A stretch of 64,000 bases of DNA from Porphyra umbilicalis (lineage: Eukaryota > Rhodophyta > Bangiophyceae > Bangiales > Bangiaceae): positions 124,001 through 188,000 of the forward strand of contig KV918887.1 in assembly GCA_002049455.2 (NCBI GenBank). Direction: 5' to 3'. Every line of letters starts with the position of its first letter. Positions within the stretch are counted from its first letter, which is position 1. Positions 21,167 through 31,829 of this stretch are shown one piece after another. The translations under genes were made by a program, and so were the position numbers. The notes below the pieces were generated by a model that ran no database searches, was not told where the DNA came from, and worked only from the letters and a program-made list of their open reading frames with translations.

Positions 21167-22465
21167 ATGTCGTCGCCCTTAGGAGATCGTGCCGAGGCCC
21201 GCCAGATGCGCACCCCTATTGTGGCCACGCGCGTGGCCAAAGTCGAGCGCGCTGTTCGTGAGCACGGCGACGGGGCCTCCACTGGGGGCCCGGTGCCGGC
21301 GGCGCCCACCCGCGCCGGAGACGATTCGGCCGGCGGCCGAGACGCCGCTGCCGATGACGATGCGGTTGTTGCGGCGGCGGCTGTGGCCGCCGCGCAAGTC
21401 GCACTCGAAGGAGGGGCAAGGTATGCGCAGGATGCGGTCAACGTTCTCGCTCAAGCGGCCGGGCACGCGGCCGCTGACGGTGGTGGGGACGAGGCTGGCG
21501 TCGGCCTGACGGCGGCACGCATTGTCGGTGACGGAGGGGGCAACGCAATCAACAAGGCCGACGCCGGCCCGTGCGTTTCACGTGGTCCTGGGTTCGTGGT
21601 GACCAAGACGCTGTCCGCGCACGAGGATCCCGCAATTTCCATTCCCAACGTGCCTGTTGATGCGGCCTCGAACCAGGCCGACCATGGCCGCAAGCGCAAG
21701 GCCGTCGGCGGCCTGCCGACAGGTGAGAAAGTGGGCGGTAAGAAGGTCAAGGTGGAGGGCGACGCGGCCTGGAACGAGGCCTGCAGGGACGCCGGCCCCT
21801 GCGTGACGCAGGGCAGCATGGCCGATCATCAGCCATCGAGGCCCGACGAGCTCGAGGCGGCCGCGAAGGCCATTGAGGACATTGGCACGAGCGCGGCGGC
21901 GTTTGAGACGCAGATGGACAACCTCCGCGCCCTGTCGGCGCCGCACTACACCGTCATGCGCCTTCTCGCCACCAAGACTGCCGCAGTCGACAAGCACCTC
22001 GCTTCTGCTGGTAAGACGTACCGCACGGCTGTTCGCTGGGCGGCCGCGTGCCATTAGGCGATGTCGGCCCTTGACAAGGAGTACCAGAAAACCCTCGTCC
22101 GCGCAGCTGTGGCGTCCACGGCGACGGCCATGTTGCCTTCCGAGGCCGGCACGGCCGCCACCCACGTCACGGGACGTGATGGAGCGGCCTCTCCGGCCGG
22201 TCGTTCGGAGCTGGAGGCGGCGGCGGCGAGCGACAGTGTCAACAGTGACGTCATTCTCGTTGGCATCTCCCTCGCACGGGACAATCTCAAGCTTGGCACG
22301 GCCGCGAGCACGGCCGAGGACGCACGTGATCGCGGGCAGCAGGACGCGAGCCAACTTCGGCACTAGGACCAGGGCGACTACCGCATGGAGAAGCAGGGCC
22401 CTGGCCGGGCCGGCTGTGGCGGCCAGCACTTGGCCGACAGACGTCTCTTTGTGTCGAGCTTCTAG
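21167..22465 (+). pseudogene. Unknown nuclear-type protein gene with in-frame TAG codons
   Basis: Opens at ATG 21167 and runs 296 codons to TAG 22055-22057, then in the same frame to TAG 22364-22366 and TAG 22463-22465. The frame past each TAG keeps the same amino-acid style (Ala-rich helices, then DQGDYRMEKQGPG), so the reading frame was originally one protein of about 430 residues, or ends at the first TAG. A bipartite basic stretch (GRKRKAVGG then GGKKVKVEG, about 172-190) suggests nuclear localisation. The remainder is helical and Ala/Asp-rich. No domain is recognised. It is enclosed by the 450-bp direct repeats, so it may be an element-borne gene. Confidence 0.5.
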
Positions 22466-24179
22466 TTCTTTTGCGCGCGCATGGGGGTACGTGGGGAGGG
22501 TTGACCGCCGACGGGGCGAGCCGCGGCGGCGCATGGTATGTGTGGACCGCCCTGGTGTGTCAGGCGAGAGGAGGACAGCGCGGGAGGAGGGTCCGCGCTC
22601 GCCAGGCCTAGTACCGAGGCCCACGGTTGGCGTTCCTCTCGCTACTTGCATGTTGTTTGGTTTTGTCGCGGTGGCGGGCAGGCACCAGCTCGGGTGGACG
22701 CGTACGTGTTCTTATTGTCTTTATGGGGGAACGCGACCATTGTCTTGCTGGGAGATGGGGGGAACGCGACCGCCCTCTGTGGGCCTCGTACGGAGACCCA
22801 GGCGCGAACCCTCTTGTACGTTTGTTTTTTGCATTGCGTTTTTGTTGAGTGGGCACTGAGGAGGAAAGCGGCGGTGTACGGCGCCATAAACAATCTAGTT
22901 TACGTTGTATTCCTTCTTTCATGCGGTGTTGCGGCCGCCCTGTAGACGTGGTGGCCACCTGGGTGCCCTTCCCGTGCGCAGGTAACGACCGGCCACAGGG
23001 TTGCCCGTCGCGGTGGCGGAGGGCGACGCGCGCGGCGGGTAGCACCGCCGCTGTGGCTGCCGCCCGCGCGCCCAGGTGGCCGGCCACCGGCCAAACGACG
23101 CGTCGCCAGTTGTAGGCGCCGGCGCCATTGCTGTCGCCGCCGCCCAGGTGCGCCAGTCCCAGGGCGCCAGTTCGAGGCCGCCGCCGCGCGGCACGTCGCG
23201 TTAGCCATGCGGGTGGCCGCTGTGGCGATCACGGTAACGGCTGGGCGCACCGCAGCTGTTGGTGATTACATCGTGCCCGTGCAAGCTTTTTTGCGCGGCG
23301 CGGTGGTCCCGATGGCGGGCGGGCGGCGAAAGCGGGAGCGCGCGGTGAGCGGAGAAACAGAGCGTGGTGCGGGGGGGGGGAGGCGCAAACTGGTGGCACG
23401 GCGGCACAGCAGAGGCACCGCAATGCGGTAGCGCGACGAGTGGCGGCGGCGGTGGCAGGGACGGCAGCGGTGGCGGTGACGGCGGGGGCTGTCGCCGCAG
23501 TGGCGGCCGCTGTGGGCGGTGGCTGCAGACCGCGCAGAACTCGGCCATTGTCGCTTGCCGCCCGCGCTGTTGGCGCGGCGTGGTTGTGCCGCTGGCGGGC
23601 TGGCGACGGGAGCGCGTGCTGCGCGGAGAAGGTGCGCGTGGTTCGGGGGGGGCTTAGTGCGGGGGGGGAGGGGGGCGCAAGGCGGTGGCATGGGCGGCAA
23701 AGTAGAGTTACCGCCTCGCGGCAGCGCGACGAGCGGCGGCGGCTGTGGCTGCGGTGTCGGCGGCGGCTGTGGCGGCGGCAGCAGCGGCGGCGGCGGCGGC
23801 GGCGGCGGCAGGCCGCGCCGCATGCGGCCACTCCCGCTTGCCGCACACGCTGTTGGCGCGGCGCGAGGGCGCCGCTGGCGGGGGGGGGACCTGTGTGCGC
23901 TGTCTCACAGGCGACGGGGGGGGGGGGGAGCGCCGCAGCACGCGGAGGGCTGTCGCCCCGCAATACGGGCGGCGGGGAAAGCGCTGCAACACGCGGAGGG
24001 GCTGCCGCCCCGCGATACGGGCGGTGGCGTGGCAGTGGGAGCCACGGACAGCAGCTGCGCTTCTTCGGCCGCAACGCCGACGGGGCGATGCTGTTGAAGC
24101 CAAGACGCGACCAAGTCAGCAGGAAGAAATCAGCAGGACCCCGCCAACGCGCCACCGCGCTGCCGTGTTTTCCACGGTC
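22466..24179. repeat. Repeat-rich spacer with 280-bp tandem units
   Basis: Three diverged copies of a unit of about 280 bp lie at 23270-24000; the landmark TTG(G)CGCGGCG occurs near 23290, 23570 and 23850. A further 40-bp duplication (ACGCGGAGGG ... CCCCGC.ATACGGGCGG) lies at 23938-24024. There is no convincing gene. Confidence 0.7.
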
Positions 24180-24638
24180 TGCAATCAACGAATCAGGTGA
24201 TAGGATACAATATCGGTAGATCAGAAGAAATATCACAAATCTCGGCTGGCGTGTGATGCGGTTGCAACACGCGTCGCAATCCAAAAATAGTCGGATCAAG
24301 TGGGGTGGTGTGCCTCCACGACCGGACCACAGGCGGTGACCGAATCCGAGTTTTGGTGGACCGACTCGATCTGAGACCCAGTGGCCCCAAATACGTTGTG
24401 GGCGGGACAGCGGCGTTGAGCCCTTGCTGACGCAGGGCACCCAGTGTCAGCCAAACGGTCCCCCAGCGTGACCGGGAGGGACCACCAAGAGCCAGGCAAA
24501 GATGCTCGGAGATCCACTCAAGGCTGTGCACGTGCATGAATGTTTACATTGCTGGTGTCCGCTCGGCGAGGTTCTAGCGTCGGGATACGTGGGCAGCCGC
24601 CCCTGCCTCGTGTCTCACCTGTACCTAGTGTAGCAAGG
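24180..24638. repeat. Direct repeat copy 2 (LTR-like)
   Basis: Partner of 20175-20625 in the same orientation. It differs by scattered substitutions and a 7-9 base insertion (GCTCGGCG region near 24562). Confidence 0.8.
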
Positions 24639-25009
24639 TGAAGCAAGGGCCATGAATCACGCAGGTAGCCAAGGCCATGAATCACGCATGCGCTCTCTAT
24701 CGAGGCCTAATACGCTCCATGTTGAGGCCTCATATCAGACGGCTGACTACCCGAACAGGCCGATTTCTCTCTTCCATATGCATATGGGCGCCAAGGCCGC
24801 AGCAGGTGAGCCTTTTTTTGACCGTGTGACGGCCGCGTGCTGCCTGCGTGACAGACCCGAGCGACGGGCGCGAAAGAGGCAGCAAACCAGTCCCCCTTCA
24901 GCGAAATTCATGCTGTCGAGGGCAGCCCGCGTGGCCGTTTCTCTGGGCCCCGCGCGTGCGGCCCGCGACGAGCCTCTCGGGCTGCGGTTTCGCATCGCCC
25001 AATAACCGC

Positions 25010-25151
25010 GGGCCACGCACCGCTAGCAGCACGCCTCCGCACGAGGGCTGCTTGGAGGGCCATCAGCAGGCCAAAAATGAGGGCCACGCACCGCTAGCAG
25101 CATGCCTCCGCACACAGGGTGCTTTGAGGGCCATCAACCGGCCAAAAATGA
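25010..25151. repeat. Tandem duplication, two 71-bp units
   Basis: 25010-25080 and 25081-25151, both starting GGGCCACGCACCGCTAGCAG and ending GGCCAAAAATGA. They lie about 250 bp upstream of the double-cysteine-module gene. Confidence 0.85.
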
Positions 25152-25405
25152 GGGGCGAAGGGTGTCAGTGTACGGAGGGCCCCGCGCAGCGTCACTCGTT
25201 TCTGTTGCCGCAGTGCCGTGGTCGCCTTCGCCTTCGCGACGCAGCACGAGCGTTTTCTGAGCGCATGCACCTCTGGTTGGGACCCGTTTTGTAGAGCGCA
25301 CTGCTGCAGGCGCTGTACCGGCGACTCGTTTTACGACCTGGGCACGACGCGGACGGCGGACGAAGCTCGGCACGCAAGTAGCGACCGACGCTGCGGCATC
25401 CCACG

Positions 25406-26272
25406 ATGGCGGATTCGGCGCCCCTAGCCGCACCACCCTCCCCCTCATCATCCCCCACGCCCACGATGGCCGGCAACTCCACGGCCAAGCCGTCCGGTGC
25501 TCCTGTGGAGCCCACGGCCACACCGTCCACGCCTGCTGACTCCGAGGCTACGTCCGGTGCTCCTGTGGAGCCCGCGGCCACACAGTCCACGCCTGAAGAC
25601 TCCGGGGCTACTGAGGGGCCGACTACAACTGCAGACAAGGCCACCCCTGCCTACACCCCTCGCCCGGCACATGGGCCGCCTGCTCGAGCAATCACAAAGG
25701 CCCAGCTCCAACGGGGCCTACGAAGCATCTGCACCCTGTGCAAGCGCGCGCAGTTCGTGAGCACCAACGTCTCAATCTGCCCGGACCGGTGCCCGTGCCC
25801 GTGGGTTCGCCGGCCCTCGCCGCATCCGGGCTGGGGCTGGCGCTGGATTGGAAGCCAACCTGGCTTCTTAGGCCGCACCGCGGAGCGTCGGGCTCAGCGC
25901 CGGCTGTGTTTCGTTTGCCGTCTTTCCATCACCGTCGGGCCTCACCACCCGACGTGTCCACCGTGGTGCCCGTGCCCCTGGGCGTCGCCTCCTGTCATCG
26001 AGCTGCCGCCGGACGAGGACGGCAACGTTGTGAGCGTGGCCTGGGAGCAGCACGACCGGCGGCTCGCAGAGGAGCGCGCGGCGGCGGAGGCGAGGACCGC
26101 TCCTCGTTGGATACAAGTGCAAACGTGGCCAGACGCCAACGGCGTGCGTGGATTGCGGTGGGTGGACGTCAACAAGCCTCAGCCGCCTGAGTGGTGGGAG
26201 CCGCTCCAGTTGGGACCGCTGCCCCCCCGCCGCCCGCCGCCGCCTCGACCTCCCTCGCCGAGACGCCAGTAG
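25406..26272 (+). CDS. Protein with two identical-spacing cysteine modules (Harbinger-associated)
   Basis: 288 residues, ATG to TAG. The Thr/Pro-rich N-terminus contains a duplicated 20-residue unit (SGAPVEP.AT.STP.DS at about 30-47 and 50-67). Two cysteine modules follow with the same spacing, C-x2-C-x12-C-x3-C-x-C-P-W: C109/C112/C125/C129/C131 and C168/C171/C184/C188/C190. The C-terminus is Trp/Pro-rich. The repeated spacing argues for paired metal-binding units made by duplication. I recognise no family. It lies directly upstream of, and in the same direction as, the Myb-like gene at 26332 (59 bases apart), so it could be its first exon or a separate gene of the same transposon. Confidence 0.65.
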   Translation: MADSAPLAAPPSPSSSPTPTMAGNSTAKPSGAPVEPTATPSTPADSEATSGAPVEPAATQSTPEDSGATEGPTTTADKATPAYTPRPAHGPPARAITKAQLQRGLRSICTLCKRAQFVSTNVSICPDRCPCPWVRRPSPHPGWGWRWIGSQPGFLGRTAERRAQRRLCFVCRLSITVGPHHPTCPPWCPCPWASPPVIELPPDEDGNVVSVAWEQHDRRLAEERAAAEARTAPRWIQVQTWPDANGVRGLRWVDVNKPQPPEWWEPLQLGPLPPRRPPPPRPPSPRRQ

Positions 26273-26331
26273 CGGTGGCTCGTGACTGCGCTGCCACTGT
26301 GCTCTGGGTTCCAGATCAAGGCGGCCAAGAC

Positions 26332-27324
26332 ATGGCCGGTTCTACCCTTACTCCCCCGCCCTCTTCTCCTGCAGGAGGCCAAGGCGGCCAAAACATGGCC
26401 GGCGCCACCAGGACCACCCGTTCTCCTGCCCCTCTTGATGACGCGACCAATGATGGGTCGTTGGTAGGCGACGATGAGATCCTTGCCTTGCGGCCAAGCC
26501 CATCGCTGTCGCCCCAACGCCCTCCCAATGCTCTGGCCCCTGGTAGTCTTCGTGGCGTCCGGGGTGTGTCATGGACTCCAGATGAGCGCGAGTTTCTCTG
26601 CGCAGCGTACCTGGAGGCGACCCTCAATGCGGAGGTTGGCATCGACCAGCGCCTCGAGACTTTCAAGGAGGACATCTGCAGCCGCTTCCGCGCGCGACTA
26701 CTGAATGATATGCCGCGGGTGGAGCGACGCCGCTCCCGCTCTACCTCTGCCATCCACAGGGAGCTGAGCTACAACATCTTCCCTATGGTCGACCGGTTTA
26801 AGAATTCCTACATGGCGATCGTGAACTACAGGCTTACTGGCAACCCGACGATGGCGGACCTGTTCAACGCCACCCTGGCCAAGCTCAACGGCTTGAGCCC
26901 CTACGAGGGCTTTCAGCCGGGAGTAGCAGCAAAGCTCGAGAACCAGCCTCTTCGCCTCTGGAACATTCTCAAGCAGCTGGACCGCTTCAGCGGCGCCGCC
27001 ACGATGGAGGCGCTCGGGCGGCCGCGACGTGTCGCGCACGATGATGCAGAGGAGGACACCGTTGAGGACGACCCCTCTGACGAGCCTCAGAGCTCTACGT
27101 ATGACCGCAGTAAGAAGCAGCGACGTCAGGGTGCGTTTCAAGAGCGGCCTATTGGAACCAAGGCCGCCAAGGAGTTCTCTCGCATTGAGGCCGCCCTTCA
27201 GCGCGAGTCCGTCGCGCACACGGCGGCGCTCAACTCCATTGCGCGATCGGCAGCTGAGCGCAGCAACGTTTCTTTTTGGTCTTCGCCCATGGCTGCCAAC
27301 ACGGAGGGGGGTCGCGCTTGGTAG
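26332..27324 (+). CDS. Myb/SANT-like partner protein of a PIF/Harbinger transposon
   Basis: 330 residues from ATG 26332 to TAG 27322-27324. After a disordered leader comes a region typical of the Myb/SANT-like proteins that accompany Harbinger-type transposases: VSWTPDEREFLCAAYLEAT, then IDQRLETFKEDICSRFRARL, then NIFPMVDRFKNSYMAIVNY with LTGNPTMADLFNA, and PLRLWNILKQLDRFSGAATM. An acidic stretch, basic SKKQRRQG and a coiled-coil-like segment follow. In this superfamily the partner binds DNA and helps import the transposase; that role is inferred from the family. The frame continues past the TAG (next entry). The frame is also open upstream without ATG, so splicing from the 25406 ORF is possible. 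Confidence 0.7.
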   Translation: MAGSTLTPPPSSPAGGQGGQNMAGATRTTRSPAPLDDATNDGSLVGDDEILALRPSPSLSPQRPPNALAPGSLRGVRGVSWTPDEREFLCAAYLEATLNAEVGIDQRLETFKEDICSRFRARLLNDMPRVERRRSRSTSAIHRELSYNIFPMVDRFKNSYMAIVNYRLTGNPTMADLFNATLAKLNGLSPYEGFQPGVAAKLENQPLRLWNILKQLDRFSGAATMEALGRPRRVAHDDAEEDTVEDDPSDEPQSSTYDRSKKQRRQGAFQERPIGTKAAKEFSRIEAALQRESVAHTAALNSIARSAAERSNVSFWSSPMAANTEGGRAW

Positions 27325-28194
27325 GCACGAGAGGCTAGTCGCCGCCTGCGCGAGGAACCTGATGGCCACCCCGTGGCCAACAACGCCAACACCCCGGACG
27401 CAAATGACGAGGCGGCCATGCAACGAGAGATTGATGCGGCATCCGCTGCAGCTGCCGCCATCGGCCGTGGGCGCCGAGGTAGAGGTAGTCGAGGCGGGGG
27501 TGGACGTGGTCGTGATGGGAGCGGCCGCGGTCGCCGAGGAGGCACACGCGGCCGCAGAGGTCCCGCTCGTGGCGCCCGAGGTGGCCGTGCGCGAGCCGAG
27601 CGCCGCGGCTTGCGGTCCACGTCTGAGATAGACGAGGAGGAGGCGGGCTCCGTCACGGAGACGGAGTCGGATGCGTCACCCTCCCCTCATGGTCATGCGC
27701 ACACCGACAAGGAGACGGCCGAAGAGGAGGCCGAAGAGGAGGACCACATCGTGTCGCCACCGCCGCCACCGCCTTCGACGCTGCCTGTGCCGTCCACCTC
27801 TATTGAGGACGCCGCGGATGCTGCTGTGGCCCTAGCAGCTGCTGCAACTCAAGGGAGCAGCAGCGACTCGGGCCACGGGAACACAAGGCTGCCCGCGGAC
27901 GAGAGCGTTGGCGCGAGCGGCGAGCACGATCAAGTCTCGACGGGAGGAGAGCCTTGTGGGCGCAGCCATGGCGGCCGCGCCGACGTTTCTAGTTCCCGGC
28001 CGCCGCTACCGCCGTCTCTTCGTACGGCCTCTAATCGAGGCCGCTCCTCCATTGTTTCCAAGCAGCGGCTATTCATGGAGAGAGCGCGCGCCAACGGCCT
28101 CAATATCGACCAGCGCGTTCTGAACACTATGGACTGGGGTTCATCCAGCGATGGAGAAGACGGTGACGAGCACGATGACGTGGATGACGCGTAG
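27325..28194 (+). CDS. C-terminal continuation of the Myb-like ORF after in-frame TAG
   Basis: Same frame as the preceding ORF, starting immediately after its TAG with AREASRRLREEPDG, then an Arg/Gly-rich stretch (RGRRGRGSRGGGGRGRDG; about 27455-27610) like RGG RNA- or DNA-binding tails, an acidic Ser/Glu region, and ending DDVDDA before TAG 28192. The amino-acid style joins smoothly across the stop, so it was once (or still is, by readthrough) one protein with the Myb-like part. An independent start would be ATG 27418. Confidence 0.5.
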   Translation, partial: AREASRRLREEPDGHPVANNANTPDANDEAAMQREIDAASAAAAAIGRGRRGRGSRGGGGRGRDGSGRGRRGGTRGRRGPARGARGGRARAERRGLRSTSEIDEEEAGSVTETESDASPSPHGHAHTDKETAEEEAEEEDHIVSPPPPPPSTLPVPSTSIEDAADAAVALAAAATQGSSSDSGHGNTRLPADESVGASGEHDQVSTGGEPCGRSHGGRADVSSSRPPLPPSLRTASNRGRSSIVSKQRLFMERARANGLNIDQRVLNTMDWGSSSDGEDGDEHDDVDDA

Positions 28195-28254
28195 ACGACC
28201 GCCGTCGCCTTCACGGCCGCGACTAACGACACGACGAGTGCCTTGCCGACCCTC

Positions 28255-30346
28255 TGAGCCAGCGTACACTGGTGATTCTCTTCCTTGCTTTCTATTTTTT
28301 TTGGTTGTATGCTATCTGCTTTGATGTTTGAGCTCTGCGTAGCTCATATTGATGATGAACTCTGTAGCTGTTCGTGGTGCCGTGCTCTTCGATATCACGG
28401 TTGTGTGGTACTATTGTGCGGTACTGCACATACCATGTATGCACAGCAGAGACAATCCGGTTTTTCCTCTGTGACTTGTTCCCCTCGACAGACTCGCCAC
28501 TGCCTACTCTGGTTTACAGATTCTGAATACAGGGAAATCAATAGACGAACCTACTGCCAAATTGACAGCACTTCGCCGAAATAATTCACACTCCAAATGC
28601 TGCGTGTGCGTCCGAAAGCGGCCTCGGCGGCGTCCTCGACGCCCATTTGGAACACTTCTGTAGCAGTTGGAGAGCGGAAAACTTCAGACTGCGGGATATT
28701 TGAAGAGTACGGATGTAGAAGCAGTGGATCCCCGCATTTTGCACACCTCCTCTCGTACCGGCGCCAGCGCCGCATGGTTTTGTCGCCCCTCTCCAGCGTG
28801 GCGTCGCTGCCCCTCCCCCTCCCACTCCCTTCCCCCCACGACAACACTTGATCCCTGCCTCTCTGCCTGCCCCCCCCCAATGACACCAAGCGTTGCAGGT
28901 GGCGGTTCGGGGGGCGGTGGCAGGCCTGCTTGGTGGGGGTGCTGAGCTTGCCACCGTTCGTCTTCTGTGGTGCTGAGTTTGCCAGCGTTCGTCTCTGGTG
29001 GCAGCGTTGGAGGAGGTGGCGTCCGTCGTCGTTGGCGACGCTGGGGGCCCTGGTGGTAGCGTTGGAGGAGGTGGCGTCCGTCGTCGGTGGCGGCACTGGG
29101 GGCGGCGGCGTGCGTCGTCAGTGAGGGCGTTGGAGGCGACGGCGGCCGTTGCAGGTGGTGGCGTTGGCGGCGGCGGCGAGGGCTACCGGCGAGGGCGCTG
29201 GGTGCGGCGGCTGGCCTTGTCGATGGTGGCGTTGGGGGCGGCGGCGTGCGTTCTCGGTGGGGGGCTTTGGGCGGGCGGCGGCCGTTGCAGATGGCGGCGT
29301 TGGCGGCAGCGTCGAGTGCTGTCGGCGGCGGCGCTGGGTGCGGCGGCTGGCCTTGTCGGTAAGGGCGTGAGGGGCGGCAGCGTAAGTTCTCCGTGGGGAC
29401 ATTGGGCGAGCCGGCGGCCGTTGCAGGTGGCGGCGTTGGCGGCGGCGGCGAGGGCTGTCGGCGGCGGCGCTCGGTGCGGCGGCTGGCCGTATCGGTTGTT
29501 GCGTAGGGGGTGGCGGCGGGCGACGTCAGTGAGGGCGTTTTTGGCGACAGCAGCCGTTGCATGTTGCGGCGGTGGCGGCGGCGGCGAGTGCTGTCGGCGG
29601 TGGCGCTGGGGGCGGCGACTGGCCCTGACGGTGGTCGCGTTTGGGGCGGCGGCGTGCGTTGTCGGTTTGGGCGTCGAGGGCGGCGGCGGCCAGTTCTGGT
29701 GGCGACTTCGGCGACGGCGGCGAGTGTCGTCGGTCGCAGCATTTGGGGCGTCGGCACGTGTCGTCGGTGGGGGCTTTGGGGGCGGCGGGTTCCGTGCTGT
29801 CGCAGTGTCGCGGTGTCGTTGGCAGGGGGTGCGGGAAGAGGGGAAGGGGGGTGTGGGTCTGGCTCTCTCCTCACCACGGCAGTGTCTCAAGACCTACGCC
29901 GCCCTTCCATGCGCTGTCTGTTGCATCTTGCTAGCTGCGAGAGCGGCGGCGGGAGGCGGCGCCACTCGCGGTAGGCGGCACCACTCGCATCACATCATTT
30001 ATATATAAAATAATAATAACAAATTTGTACAGAGTCTCAGAGTCCTTTGGCGCACAGCTGTTTCATATTTGCAGAACACGCTCTGCCTGCGCGCCGAGTT
30101 CCAGTGACCATGGCCAGCTGCCTCTAGGAGGCATGAACAGCACCTGCCGACGTCTCGTAGGCCTGGAGAGAGGTGAGCCAGAGGCTTGAGAGGCACACAT
30201 TGTTGGCAGTCTACCCCCCCCACTCAGAGAACTGGACGATGACGGACAACAAGCATGTCCAAGGGAAAAAAAAACCCGACTAGCGGGAAAAAAAACCTTT
30301 GCTTCACAGCTCGGCGTGGTCAAAGACACCTCAGCCCCCAGCAACC
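28255..30346. repeat. Spacer with GGC-rich tandem repeats between the Harbinger genes
   Basis: From about 28985 to 29800 the DNA is a degenerate tandem array of GC-rich units near 135-140 bp, marked by GTGCGGCGGCTGGCC at about 29203, 29338 and 29477. The long open frames on both strands there follow from repeat composition. 30000-30020 is a short AT-rich patch. No gene was identified. Confidence 0.6.
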
Positions 30347-31795
30347 TCACTCGTGTGCCCCAGTCAGCGGCAAGCGTACATAGGGCGCTAGCAGTCTACC
30401 GCGGTCTGCCCAAACGTGCTCCGACAAGTCGTTGAGCAGCGACAAGTGACGGTCGGTGTTCCTGGCCTCGGCCTCGGCCATGTGCATGTACCTCGCTGAC
30501 CCCACGATAGGACCTCGGCCGTCGTCTGCAGCCTCGGGCTCATGGGTTGTCGCGGCGGCCACCGCCTCGCCCCACACACAATCTTGTTGCGGCCCCGCAT
30601 CCTTGGTGAAGGCCGCCGATTGCCCGTCGCCAGTACGTGATCCGCCGTCGTCCGCGGCAGCGCTCCCGCGCCTTGCAGCAATGAAGCCATGCCGCTTGTG
30701 CTCGACCGCCATGTTGTGCAGGATCGCAGTTGCCTTGGCCGTCTTGATCACGCGTAAAACCGACATGTATCGGGCCGGATACTTCATGATGAACCACCGT
30801 GACCACCATACCGCGTAAAGACGTTCTGCATCCTTGCGCTCCGCCTCCTGGAGGCGATTGTACACCAGCAGTTTGGGACCGTCAGGCTTCGGGTGCGGGA
30901 GAGCAAACAAAGCATACCGAGGGTAGCCCGCATCGGCCGCGTAAAAGAGCAAGCGACGAGAGCGGCCGTTCAGTGTGTACTTGTACTTCCTTGGTGGCCA
31001 AGCACCCGCGTTCACGTCAAGCATCAGCGGAGACGATGCCAGCACGTTCATGTCGTTGTACGCCCCAGGACAGCCAACAAACAAGTGCCAGATATACAGG
31101 TCCTCATCACATACCGTCTCAATAACGACAGAGCGCCTACCTTTACGGTCCAGGTACTGCCCGCCAAGGGCCTTTGGGCACTTGTGCCACTGCCAATGTG
31201 TGCAGTCGATGGAGCCCATACAGCCCGGCATACCGCGGGCCGCATTTCGCGTCAGAATGTGCTCCAGCTCCACGTCCGTCGGGCGACGAAGGTACGTCGA
31301 CTCCCACTTGTCGATGATGAACTCCGTGAGGCGGTGAGTGGCGTCGTCAATGGTAGAGCGGGAGAGGCGGCAGTACTCATCCGCGCGATCGAACGACTCG
31401 CCGTACCCCGGCACTCGCAAGGCAGCCGCCACCTTCTGAATGGCATGAGCCTGCGGGCGGCCGGTAGCGTTGACACTACGCCTCCAGAACAGCTGGTCGT
31501 GGATGGCACGGAACAAGCGGTTGAAAATTGGACGCGGCATCCGGAAACGGTCCTCAAACTCGTCCTCGCCGTACACAGGCGGCCGCCCGTCTACACCGAA
31601 ATAGTCACGCAGAATGGCAAACGCACCCAGGTCAAAATCGCGCTGCCGATTAGGTCGGCGCCCGCGTCGAGAGCCCCCCGCACGTTTGCGCACATGACCC
31701 GCACATACGGCTAGCCGTGCACGGCGCGCTCCAAAGCAAGCTCGTGCGCCCAGAACCGCCGCAAGCTCCAGCTCGTCCTCACCCGCCTCGTCCAT
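30347..31795 (-). CDS. PIF/Harbinger transposase (plant-transposon family)
   Basis: 482 residues from ATG 31793-31795 to TGA. The catalytic core shows GSIDCTHWQWHKCPKALGGQ with D197, then GCPGAYNDMNVL with D248, and RKDAERLY giving E324: the DDE triad of the Plant_tran/DDE_4 type (family knowledge). The N-terminal half is helical with Arg-rich clusters. The ORF has no internal stop or shift. The frame is open upstream to 32161, but that part is translated tandem repeat, so the start at 31795 is preferred. It converges with the Myb-like gene at 26332-28194, the other half of a typical two-gene Harbinger element. Element ends were not found. Confidence 0.92.
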   Translation of the reverse strand: MDEAGEDELELAAVLGARACFGARRARLAVCAGHVRKRAGGSRRGRRPNRQRDFDLGAFAILRDYFGVDGRPPVYGEDEFEDRFRMPRPIFNRLFRAIHDQLFWRRSVNATGRPQAHAIQKVAAALRVPGYGESFDRADEYCRLSRSTIDDATHRLTEFIIDKWESTYLRRPTDVELEHILTRNAARGMPGCMGSIDCTHWQWHKCPKALGGQYLDRKGRRSVVIETVCDEDLYIWHLFVGCPGAYNDMNVLASSPLMLDVNAGAWPPRKYKYTLNGRSRRLLFYAADAGYPRYALFALPHPKPDGPKLLVYNRLQEAERKDAERLYAVWWSRWFIMKYPARYMSVLRVIKTAKATAILHNMAVEHKRHGFIAARRGSAAADDGGSRTGDGQSAAFTKDAGPQQDCVWGEAVAAATTHEPEAADDGRGPIVGSARYMHMAEAEARNTDRHLSLLNDLSEHVWADRGRLLAPYVRLPLTGAHE

Positions 31796-31829
31796 GGCCT
31801 GTCGGCCACACGTTGGCCGAGCAAATGCT

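Noticed and set aside
29000..29800. Possible CRISPR-like array from regularly spaced repeats
   Set aside because: Units are contiguous, GC-rich and degenerate with no distinct spacers, and the genome is eukaryotic.
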